Shown one piece after another: positions 12,264 to 25,400 of a DNA stretch of 64,000 bases. The stretch spans positions 51,078,068 to 51,142,067 of the forward strand of contig OY365806.1 in the NCBI GenBank assembly GCA_959347315.1, given 5' to 3'. Under the pieces are notes generated by a model. The model was not told the origin of the DNA. It saw only the letters and a program-made list of their open reading frames with translations, and searched no databases. A program made the position numbers and the translations under genes. This DNA is from Bimastos eiseni (taxonomy: Eukaryota > Annelida > Clitellata > Crassiclitellata > Lumbricidae). How positions within the stretch are numbered: position 1 is the first letter of the stretch; every line of letters begins with the position of its first letter.

Positions 12264-15200
12264 CATATATATATGGGTGTGCTCGATATTACATGAACAA
12301 CAGAGAATGAGAAAAGCAAAACACAAAAGCTATTACAAGACATCCTTAATGTCATTCACAGAATGTCTACAGATATGTTTACCATCACTGACAAACAACA
12401 TAACCCAGGCAAAACAAATGATAAAGCAGATTCTAATCCGATAACAGAACTCCAGAAGCCAATAGTGAAAAGAGGCAATAGTTAGGGCAGCATTCCAGAA
12501 TGAGTCAAACAATCCCAAGATAAGAAGTTAAAAGAAGCAGAAAAGAACCTAAACAGACTCTCAGAAGACACAAGTCTTTCCTAAAGCCATGCACTGCTGT
12601 TCTCAACAATCTACCTAAAATAAATTAATTAAAGGCAAAATATGTAAATCATAAGTCAACATATTTGAAAATTTATAGAGCTAACACACGAAACAAGTTT
12701 CAAAATGAAATTATATCAATTATTCATAGAGGAACATATAATTTGAGATACCAAGTTAAAATCTCTCATATAACAAGACACTAAATACCTGTTAGGTAAA
12801 GAGATCTTCTTGTTTCAAAGAGATAATAACAAAACATAACTCTTAATCAGAAAATATAACAGAATGACTACTTGTATAATAGAAAGGCTTCATCAGCACA
12901 AGAACTAAAATAGTGAATATCAAGGAAACAATTTAAGAGTAAAAACTTAACTATATCATCCGCTTCGAAACACTGATACTAACTACAATGAAACCAACTT
13001 CAGCAACTACAATGCCTTGAAAAATGATGGCAAATTGCCACGATTAAGGGATAACGTGCAATTACAGGCGAAGTTCTGTCTACAAAGCCAACAACAAAAC
13101 AGATGCAAGAAAGTGGATAGACCAACAGGCAGCCAGACAGACAGACAGTCAGCAGATAGATAAACAGACAGCCACCCAGAGCACCCAACTTACACCAATT
13201 CGTTTTGTGAATTTTTCCTTCAAGCCCGAGCTGGCACGAGCCGACGGCAGTTCGCGCATGTCAATTTGAAGTGACAATTGCGAGCCATGCCGCAGAAGAC
13301 CCGAATTCTAGAAAATTGGACATGCTTACAGCCTTAGTATACGTTTTCTTTACATCAATGTCTGCTATAACAGCTGACACTACTGGCCAGTGTTGCCAAA
13401 ATGTTCATAAAACCTATTATGCAATCGTAAATTTATACTACACCACTTCAGAAAACAAAACCATGAATAGATAAAAGAGGCAAAGAAAGGCCAAGAAGCT
13501 GACAGGTTGCTAGGTGACTTATTTCAGAGAGTACGACCAAAACCAGCAAAGTTTTTACATGGACGTTTGCACAGATGCAACAATCATGTCACTCTGTGCA
13601 GCACAGTGAAGGAACTGCAGCCAGGTATGGATGAGATAGAGAGTTCCTTGACATAAGAAGCTTGTATTGTATGCTGCACATACAATACAAGTGCATGTAT
13701 GTGTGTATGTATGGGTACTTCCACAGCAATACTCGTGAACTTCTCAAAAACAATCTCAAGCCTAAGTTTTAAAAGAATGATTCGTTCTTCGGTATATGGA
13801 CAACAACCAATATTTGTAGTTAAGCTATTGCCAGACAATTGTGTCTGCAACAGATTGCAGCAACTGTCAATCAATTCCGAGCGTTTTGGCTAAATCAGTT
13901 TCAGCCATTTATAGATATACTTAAAAGAAATAAGGGTGGGTAATAATAAGGAAAAGAATGGAAATGTCTTTCAAGGCAACTCACATTTAAAAGCACTACA
14001 AACAATATCCCACTTCACTGTTCAATAAACAACTTAAATGGATCTACATTTTCACATTCATAGCAAACTCAAAATACCAAAAAGGGAGTGTCCTCACACT
14101 GAGCGAAACAACTAAAAAGAGATCTAAATAGAAACATTTTAAAATATGGATGCATAGCGTAACAAGCAGTATGGTTTACTCTGCATAATCCATGGCCATG
14201 AATGGCACTCATGGTTAACAGTTCCATTTCTGAGGGCATGAAATAAATCTTAATGTGCAGAGAAGGCCCTACAAGAGATCTAAAATGCAAGTTTCAAGAT
14301 ATGCTGTTGAGCAGTTGTTCATTATGCATATAACATTAATATAGAAGAAACAGACAGGCCACAGAAAGACACAAAATATATCCATGCAGTTTGGCAAATT
14401 TATGCTTGTTATGAAACAGATTATATGTCTATACAACAATTCTGAAAGTTTGTTCTTCTGTTTGTATGTTTGTTCATCCCACTAAAGACTCGTTATGCTC
14501 TAGTGATATGAAATTTTTTCAAAATGTTCTCATTCAAATTCCTAGGTCACTTTAATTATTTTCAGCTCATGATTCACTTTAAACAATGATATAAATGGAC
14601 ATTTTAAGTTTTGATAGGGTAACAAACTACTCTAACTATGATATCCTGGTTCCTACTTAAACTTGGCTGGATGATGAATCACATTTGTGCACTGATCTTC
14701 TCCTATTTAACAAGTTAAGTCAATGGTCTATGGTATTTTTTTTCATTTTCAATTGTCATATTCTACTGCTGCTTGCTGCATTCCAAGAAAAGGGTAGCAT
14801 CAGTCCCACTGGAACCTTCTTTTCTTCCTAGGCATTGTTCCCACTCCTGTTAATTATCAATGTATGCCTTTTTACTTACATGCTCTTCTGTTGGGATAAA
14901 AAAAACATTTTGAATTCTTTCAAAAATTATGCTCACGAATGAAACATTTTAGCAGTATGAGATTTTTATACAACTTTCTCTTGTGAATTTGTGAGAATAG
15001 TCCTTACTGTTTCACTAAAGAAACAAAGGATAAGAAGATAAGCTATGTTTACTATATTTAGCCCAGGCAAAAAAATAACAAATAAGGTACAGATAATCAG
15101 TGCAAAGCCTGGTAATAACCACCAGCAATATAAAAAGCCAAAAGAATCCAACAGAGAATCAATAATTAGAAAAGCATAAGATCATTTCTGTCAGCACCTA

Positions 15201-18200
15201 CAGCGACCTTCACCATCACCGTTATTGTTGTCACCATCATCATCCTTCATGATAACAGTTTCTATCATAATCATCACCAAAGTAATTAGTAATACTAACT
15301 ATAATTAAAGTTTACTATACACTATCACCTTATTAATCTAATTTTCTGTTGTCAAAACATTACGAACTTTACGCATGTATGCAGCAACTCTTGCATTCAA
15401 TGAATGTTCAAGGACATCAATAAATGAAATAGTCATCAAACAATGTGCACACCAGGCACACACAAAAATGGCAATGAAATTGACTGATATTTCAGATTTT
15501 AAAAAGGGAGATTTTAAAAATAAGATTGATACCTAGATAGTAAGGGAAACTTAGAATGCGTAGAATGAAGTGAATTCCAAAGGACTGAATGACATACCCT
15601 TCAATTTTGTTAAGAGCAGCACAATAACTTTCTGAAGCGTTCTAAAGCAAACAAGTGGGTTAAGTCAAAATTAATTCATGAGAGAGCTTAAAATGATCGT
15701 TACACAGATGGGAAAACATTGTCAGCAATGAAAAGCCTGAAGCTGCCCACACAATGACTTACACTGAACGAGCTCGACTTTTGAACGCTAGATGAAATCT
15801 TTTTCCGTGCAAGATTGGGAGTTGAAAACGGTGACGAAAAATCCCTTGTATCAACTAACTCATGCCCCTAGGTTCAGACATGATAAAGTGACACAGATTA
15901 GAAGAAGAACACAACAAAACAAACCAACATTTCCTTTTCATTTTCAGTTAACAGCAAACTAGTAAGGAAATCAAACAGCTACCACAGAAAATCCAACATA
16001 ACAACAAACCAAAACTTCAATTTCATTTGACACTTGCATAACTGTAAATTACTTAACAGTTACACTGCAAGGAACTTAGAAAATGGTTACTGCAAAATGT
16101 TTTAGAACAGTTGCATGATGCCTAACACAATATTAGTATGATTTTTCATAGGTTACATCCGGGTGGTTAAAATGCATATGTTAAAAATAGTTTCAGTACT
16201 TGAATAATGGATTGAGTCAAACTGCATGAAATAATACATCAGGTGCAGATTGATGTGAACTGGATAATATTCGAGTATGATTGCAAAGAACTTTTGAATC
16301 AGCAATCATCTTTCTTGGTAGAATATCCTCTCAAGACATTAACTCTATTGCTCCAAATACTTTTCCTTGGTCAATTGCAGAACTTGCTTCCTTATATTTG
16401 TGGTCTGCTTCTTGTTTGTTTGCCACAAACTTCTATAATTTCATCAGAAAGCTCGGATCTGCTTCTGGAACCAATAATTTCACTGAACTTTATAGTCCAT
16501 TACTTCTACAATAAATAGGACTGTAATCATAGGTTCTAACATGGAACATTGAACACACTTTTGACCACACGCCTGTGACTAATATTTGCTCAATTCAGAC
16601 ATTTAAAAAAAGTTTCTTACAGGCATTTTGGCCATTTATTTTGTGCAGAAAAATAATCCATTATTTACAAAGCAATATTATTCTTTAACAGTCCTCATTT
16701 GTTAGCAAAAAACCTAATTTGTTGCTTAATAATGTTCCCCAATTCAAAACATAAGTCATCCAACATAAGTTTTACTTCGGAAAGACTTGTAGGAAAGCAA
16801 CATGTCACTACTTGCATAGCCACATTATAATCAATCTAATCAATATCCTTTCTCTCCAAGAATTTCACTTGAATGGTAAACAGATTTGAGAAAGGTCAGT
16901 GCATGAAGCAATTTTGTTGCATGCAAAAACACACAGAACACAGTCACCAGGCAATGGTAAATACAACAGAGTTAGAACAAAACTGCAACAATGCAAAGAC
17001 AGGCAAAACACAAACAAAATTTCTTCCGTAAGCATTCTAACTAAAGATAGCTGCACAAGATTTAACTACAAAAACACTTCTACACTGGGTAAGCGGTGAA
17101 CCGCTTCATCCCAAATAGTCATAATCAGTTATTCGTTTAAATCAAACAAAACTATTTACACATTAGTAAACAATCAACATGAAACAGCACAACATAAACT
17201 TGTGCTGCACACATCATCTTCTTAACTGCTACGTAACTTGCCACAAAGAGTAATCGTGCAGTTTAGGCTCAAAATTGAAGTCAAGTTGTGCTGTGTATGT
17301 AAATAGCTGTCTTTGTCAACTACAAAAGCAATGACAATAACCAACGTAGCAATAAAAGAATTCTGTGCAATTTAGATTAAAGAATGTGTGTACCTGCTGC
17401 GAATGGAAGTTCTGCGTAGACAGAGAACTCGCAGGTGCCGACATACGTGCAATTTCCGCAGTAACTGATATCAATTTCAACCGCTGTTCCTCTTCCATCT
17501 AGGACCATAAGCACCAACCAACTACCATGTAATGAAATGAGACATCCATGTATCACCCGCTCACAGAATCCTCTCTCAGTAGAGCTCTTCCCTAGACAGC
17601 CACACTGTAGAGAGCCACATAATGTAGTGTTCACAGTGGTTGCTAAGCCTTGTCATTTCAAACATCAAAATATATCTTGCTAGCTGTTTGAAAATCAATT
17701 CAGTTTACTTCTAAAAATATATAATTTACACAAATCTTCTAACATTATATCAATTTTAAAAAATTGCACATACATTGATCCACACGGTCAGGTACCCGGC
17801 AGCGCGGATATATTTTTTTAGGAAATGTGGGGAATTGCGCATTTTTATGGAATGCCATCACCCAAAAACCGATTTCATTGCCCGGATGGTCAGTCTCGGG
17901 CTGGTACCCAGGTACCTGTTCACAGCCTTACATGGCACTCTTGTCCATCCCGGCAACCTATGCAGCGCATTTGTCACCAGTCTATGTTACGGTAAGAATA
18001 AGAACAACTTCATACAGCATGAGACACTAAACAATAAGAAACATCAACAACAACAAAATATAATTTAACCTTACCAAATTATTGATATTGTACCCAGTGC
18101 CATCCAGAAATGCATTAAGTCTGGTATGACAGTTATGCAAGTAGAGTGAAATAACATAGAAATAAAATGCAGAAAGCAGACAGTTTGTACCTGTAAAATG

Positions 18201-19392
18201 TTTTTTTCTCTGTCTTTGTTCAGCTGAGGAGGTCGGTTCCTTCGTTCTGGTCTCTGTGGTGGAAGTGGGTAGAATTCAACATCTGACGATGGTGTGGATT
18301 CTCGGAATGGGGGAGAATGGCCCTGCCAAATATCAAAGAATAATATTCAATGGCTTTTCTACCTGTCTTAATTTGAACCACAAATAGTCATCTGTCATAC
18401 GGTGATTATGATGACAACTGAAAATTGATGATTATGTTACTGGTAGTGGTAATAGTGGTAGTAGTTCCAGAGATGGTAGTGGTGGTGACAATGCTCTAAT
18501 AGAATCAATGCTGTCATTATAATGCACGATTGCCGGTCAAACCAGCAAAACCCGTAATAGAAGTTATATCAAAAAATTTTATGTCTCACACAAAAATCAA
18601 GAAAAGTTCTAAGTTTTAGCAAGATGATTTTTATGTCTTAAGTTAAGGATGAGCACAAGGATAATGATGATTACTGAAGATAAACTATACAAAAAGTTCT
18701 ACACAGGGAAAGAGAAAGTAATCATCAACTGATAACAATGATTGAAACAATGATGCCAATGGATGATAAATGATGCTCACAATGAAAATGACTGTAGATG
18801 ACTGACAACAGTAAACAATTAAGAGAATTGCTACTGAGAATATAAACACTTTGGGAACATCATAAGATATATATTTTTTATTCTGAAATTTGATACCGCC
18901 CTTCCTCCAAACTATTTTGCTCAGAAGTGCACACACGCTTGATTGCACAATTACAGCTGCAATGCAGAGCAATTGTGAGCAAATGACTTACTTAAGGTCC
19001 CTACACAGTGACGCCTCGGACAAGGGTCGAACCCGCTCACTCACCGCGCACTGAGCTTCTAACCAATTGACCACTGTGCCACTATATATATATATATGTA
19101 TATTATATATATATATATAATATATATATATATATATTATATACATATATATATAACATATATATATATATATATATATATTTTTATTACCGAAATTTGG
19201 CACCGCCCTTCTTTTAACATTTTTTGCTCAGAAGTGCACAATTGCAGTTGTACTGCAGAGCAAATGTGCATGAAGGATTTGCTCAAGGTCCCATCACAGT
19301 GACTCTCGGACGAGGATCGAACCCGCTCGCTCAGCGCACAATGAACGTTACAGCTGACCGCTCTAACCGATTGGCCACCATGCCACAATATA

Positions 19393-19448
<56 letters not shown>

Positions 19449-22400
19449 TTCATATATCCATTAGCAGCATCTTTTCTAGAATATCATAATAATAATAATC
19501 ATTATTATTATTATTTCACTTAGATATATAGCAGTTATCATTTATATTATTATTACTACCATTATTAATAAGATGCTTGTACAGTGCTCACTGCTCATTT
19601 GCTAATTCATCCCAGAAGCATGGGTAGCAGACAAATGATAACTTATCAATCAATTTATTTAATTTGTTTATTTCAAACAATCAATTGTAACTTATATAGC
19701 ACCCCTTCAAGATGACAATACTTCTCGAGAGACATTTCCGAACCAGGTCAATTTAGGAAGAAGGTACAATTTAGTAAATGATGGAAATGAGATGAAGAGG
19801 CGCTTGGGAGAAGATGAATGGCTACTGGATGTTCATTCCATGTTGGACTGACAATAGAGAAAGAAAAGGGACTGTACCGTCCTAAATAATGCAGCATTGA
19901 TGTCTTTAGGTCAAATTTAATATGTTGCAGTTGATACTTTTAGCTGGTATGCTTGCAACATGTTAATGAATTAATAAACGAAATTAAAAGATACGTCTTA
20001 AACAGTTTACAAAATGAGACAAGTGAGAGAAGAGAAGCATTCCAAAAAACTGGTAGTAGTAAAATTCACAAAGACCAGAATGTGAGATGAACAAAATGAC
20101 AATAATAATGATGATGATGATGAACAACAAGCTACTAACCTGCGAAATGTGATTATTGGATGCTGATGTTGGTCTAGAGGCCTGGCTGGCTGAATCGCAG
20201 CCCTTGCTTGAAATGCACTGTGATTGCCGTGAATGGAACGACTTGGAGGCAGTAAGAGAACGTCGACCAGAATAATTAGAACCCATCAGATCAGCAGTCT
20301 TCTTCATCAACACTTGCATACAAGCTATAAACATCATCAACTGCTAAATATCTAATTTAAACTAAAGACATCATCAACAGCAAAATATCAAATTAACCTA
20401 GAAACAGATATGTCACGTTACCACTATTTGTATTCAGTCTGACTGCTATTGTTCGGCTGAATACTGAGTTTGGCCTACTATTTGGCACTGAAGTGAATAT
20501 CAAACGAATATTCGGTACAGCCCTAATTAGAATTGTACCTTAGATCCGGATTTACTGATGTCGAGCCAATTAAATAAATTGCAGTACAGATATAATGTTA
20601 TTAATAGAGAGCATATAAAATGCATAATAATCTGTAAACTAATGACACTAATCGGCACAGTGGCCGATTGGTTAGAGCGGTCCGACCATAACACTCAGTG
20701 TGCGCTGAATGAGGGGGTTTGACCCTCGTCCGGGGAGTCACTGTGTAGGGACTTTGAGCAAGTCCTATGCGCACAATTGCTCCGCAGTCCAACTGCAGTT
20801 GTGCCGTAGAGGCGTGTGCACTTCTGAGCAAAAAATGCTGAAAGGGCAAAATAAAATTTCAGAATAAGAAATATACAGAAAAGCACAGTGCAATCCATGG
20901 TCTTGGAAACCAAAATCAGAGAGGAATCAGAAAGTGAACACAAAGTCAAAACTGTTGCCACCTTTGAGTTTCTTCTAACGACAGAAAATGGAAATAACTT
21001 ATTCCAACAAAAGACCAGACTATGTAGAAAATTGCAAAATTATAACAACCCTCTTGAGAGAAGCATGTTTTGAGAAGTATACTAACGAACTCTCATACAC
21101 TCACCAGCTTCGAAGATTCGCTCAACGTTAAATCCATAGGTGGCGCACACCTCAAAGTACTGACAATCTTTTAGATCGGCTGTTAATCTTCGGATGCGAC
21201 TTTCACATATAACACGAGGACTGGTCTCGCTGATCAAGTCCTGCGATCCAACAAGAATGATTGGAATATCTTCAATTTCACAGTACCGACGCATCTTGGC
21301 ATAGTAGCTATAGATCGTGTTGAAGCTGATCTCATTCTCCAAGCTGAACACAAAGATGACTGCATCCACCCAATAAGCAAACTGAAATCAAAGAAACAAT
21401 TCAGCACTTAAAGGCCACAGTTTTTGCCATCATCACTAATGTACATTTCACCTCATACATATTAAAAGGTGAAAACAATACAGGTGACAGCCTTATTTCA
21501 CAGCCTCTATAGAAACTCTTCTCAAGAATCATTCTGAGGATGAAGAATCATTCATCAGAGTCAAACACTAGACCAGAACACTCCACATCAGAACACCTCT
21601 TCTAATCTACAAACCCTTGCACTGCTACTCATTTATCAATCCTCAATGCATGGTGACTAAAGTGTGAGATGGTATTAGATCTGTACCGATATCACTTTTT
21701 GCCGATTATGCCGATACCGATTATTGCCGATTATTCATTTGCTGATACCGATTATATGGCCGATTATTTGACCGATTATTTGACCGATCACTTCATTGTG
21801 TTTCCCAAGATGTCTGGTTCCAAAAGATAGACCTACTGCTGCTGCTGATCACAACTGTGCCTATTGTTGTGATACAAGCAAAACACTTGTTCCGTAGGAG
21901 ACATATACATGTAGTTGGGGACTAATCCTAGGCACGCAATACAGATTATGCACACCGCCCGTCGTCGAACTTGCATGACAGAGGAGATATTTACGAAGTG
22001 TCACTTTGGCCTAAAATATTCGCCAGCAGAGGTCACAACTGTGCCCAGGGTAATTAAGCACAACACCTATGTTGAGACTTTCACACCGTCTATACGATCA
22101 CAATGCCTACTGGGTGGTCTTAAGTAGCCAAGCTCGACAAAGCACGAGTTAACGCGCTATTTGAATGGAATGCTGTCCTTCACAGACCCAATTATGTTGC
22201 TGTCGTCATTTTGCTTTTATAGACTGAAAATAATATTATAAAAGAAAATAAATAATTTTTAATATCGGCGCCGATATTATAGCCGATATCCGATACCGCC
22301 GATATTTATATAATCGCCCTAGATTATGAGTGCTGCCGATAAATCGGTACAGCTCTTAGATGGTATTCATCAGATGATCACTCGCTCAAACATAAATTTA

Positions 22401-25400
22401 ACTTCGCTTGCTTTAACTTCACTCTATCTGCCTGTCTTGTATCAATAACTTGCAAAAGTTGCATGTAACATCTAATAACTCTTACATAGCCAGTGTCATT
22501 GGTTGATGATCTATACAAAGTAGATTCAATGTGCTGGCCAAAATTCGGGGAGAGTCCCTTCAATAACTACAAAGACTATGGTGGGAAGAAATAAAAACCA
22601 CCTATAGCAGAAAAGCTATAATGTTGACAGGGAAATCATGGGCAATTCATGATGTTGGTCAGAGCTCAACATGCAATCTTTGGCAGATTAAAGTTAGCTA
22701 ATCAGATGCTCAATCAAGAGTTGCTGATTCAAGCGGTGCCACATAAATGCTTGATGACATTACATTACAAGAGTTGCACTTAGATGTCTGCCTTAGATTA
22801 GCCAATAGCAACTAACCTGCTCTTCTGGTGGCCCTCCTTCATCTCTCACCAACAGAAGATTGCTTTGACCTTGTAGTATTACTTCCTTCTTATACCGACC
22901 ACCTTAAATATAAATTCAGACAACTATACAGAAACTCAGAATGCTTCATTCAACAATTTCATACAAAATAATACAAACTGTCTGAATATCTCTAATCCAG
23001 AGATTAAAGACACACAAATTGCTAATGAATGTTAGTACTGTGCCCGTATTGGTCACATCAAGCATGTGTGACACGGTGGTCGATTGGTCAGAGCGTTCGA
23101 CCCATAAAACTGAGTGTGCGCTGAGTAAGCGGGTTCGACTTTCGTCCGAGGCTTCACTGTGTAGGAACTATGAGCACGTCCTTGCTCTGCATTACAACTG
23201 TGGTTGCATCATAGAGACGTGTGTGCACTTTTGTGCAAGACAAGACTTGTCTTGTTAAGGCGCGTTATAAATGCCTAGTTGTATTGTAATGTATTGTATT
23301 ATATGCTTAGTATGCTTCAGATTATAATGAAAGCAATAACTGTATCATTGCTAATCAGTAACTTCTGTTTTGCCAGTGTCTAATGCACACTAGGGTTGAA
23401 TTTAAGATTTAAAACAATAACATTTTCATATTTGAATGTTATAATCTTGCAACATAAAATTTACACAGAGGGCCACATATTAAAACTCAAGCCTTTGCAC
23501 TTGCAAGATATAAAGTATTCAACGAATGCTGCTATAATGCGTTTACCTCAGTAGCTGTAAATGCCTGTTTACTGTTTACATGCTTGACTTGGATCATGAC
23601 TTGAAATTAAACGTGATTATCTCGGCCAAATAACTACTGTTGGGACTTCTTCAGATAAAGTGCAATGGCATAAATTACGATTAAGAATTGCTTGTTTAAA
23701 TAAATCACAACTTATAAACAATTGGATAAGCCACTTTGAAATCAGATAGACTAGCAGGTTATACAAAACATATTCTGACAAGACAAAGAAAATTCATACC
23801 AAATAACCATTGAAAGACTAAGTCAATTACTGGCTGTATATAAGCCTTACATGACCAATGTAACAGGCTGCGTTCTTGTCAGTACATAAAATAAATGACC
23901 ATTTATTGATTTGATTGAATCGATCAAAATCAATTTTTTTTAACCAACCAGTCTAACATCAGCAAGGTTAAGTTGTGCAAGGTTCACAAAGCATTGGTAA
24001 CAATTGGAGGCCCTGAAGGTAACTGGATTTCACTAATTATGGCCAGAAACCTAAGATACTTATTAATTATACATGAATGCCAGTCAATCAGCATGTTTCC
24101 ACATTCAATGAACAGGTTCACTCAATCATATGCTAACTCCAGATAAGACTTGCTTAGGCATTTTATCTCTGGAAAAAGAGAACAGAAGCAGAAAAAACTC
24201 TGGAAAAAGGATTAGGGCTGCAGCAGACACCTATGGGTTTTTGACCAATGGAACATGCAGCTGCCTTGGTCTCTGGAAATAAAAATCCAAGATAGCATTG
24301 GACACCTAAAGGTCTTCAAATTATGGACCATGATGATGAAGATGATGATGATATATGGACAGACATAAAAGAATCAACAAAACAAAGAATTAACAGAACC
24401 AACTGAATTGGAATCGGAATTTCAAAGCTTTGTACCAGTAATCAAAAATGCCCAAGAGCCCAACACTATTCATTTGAGACTCACATCAAGAGTCACAGGC
24501 ATCCATTGATCCAGTAGAGCATCCATTTGTGTGAGGGAGGGGGAAAGATAGCTCAGTTGGTTTAATATAGTACTTTATGAACTGTAGGTCAGTTTTAAAT
24601 GAATCATTTGTTCAATGAGCTCCAGTGCAATGCATGCAATACACTGATATATAGGGATATAATAAGTCATGGCTCTGGCAAGAGACTTATGAACAATCTG
24701 TAGTTTATGCAGATTTCCTCTGTTTTTGCAACCAATTAAAAGCTAGCAGCAGAAGTCAATGTCGTTTAAAATATGAGCATCAATTTTATTTCAATATCAA
24801 CTGCTGTAATTTTATACCTAATCAACAGACTGCTACATTTCAGTCATGCATGGGTTGACAATCACTTGTGCACAGTTGTTCATTAATAAAATAAAACTTG
24901 GCATCAAGTGCAGCAAGTGTCCTTATTCGGGACTAAGTCTATTAAAGATGCCCACTCTTTAATAACCATCTGTTATTTACTAATCAATGATTAGAAGATT
25001 GACCCCCAAAACGTTTATTGGTATCTTCAATCCGAAAATTGTGATTCATCAAAAATATTCGTTTGTAGAGACTTACTTAAAACATCAACTGAATGATAAT
25101 TTTTTGCCTTTTTACTTAGCCGATGAATAAATTTTTAACTTGACTGAAAAATACCAAGGACGAGAGTGGATGTGACTTCAAAATTAAAATACTGCTTGCA
25201 AAATTTTGTTTACAAAAACATCAGCAAACAATGCATTTCTAGCTTTACCAGACTATTGGAAGGTTTTTCAGAATGCTTATTAATATATAAATAGAACCAT
25301 AAATATAGCTAATTATCTTCAATATATATGGGTGCATTTTGCCTATGCAGTTGCTGATTAAAGAGTTAATGAAAAGCAATTTACCATAAATGGATATAAA

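Noticed and set aside
15594..15640. 47-bp exon-like segment on the minus strand ([14 protein letters not shown])
   Set aside because: It would leave phase 2, while the next good exon (13194-13307) needs phase 0 and reads on directly from 15763.
24541..24570. GATAGCTCAGTTGGTTTAAT, resembling a tRNA A box
   Set aside because: No B box or cloverleaf follows.
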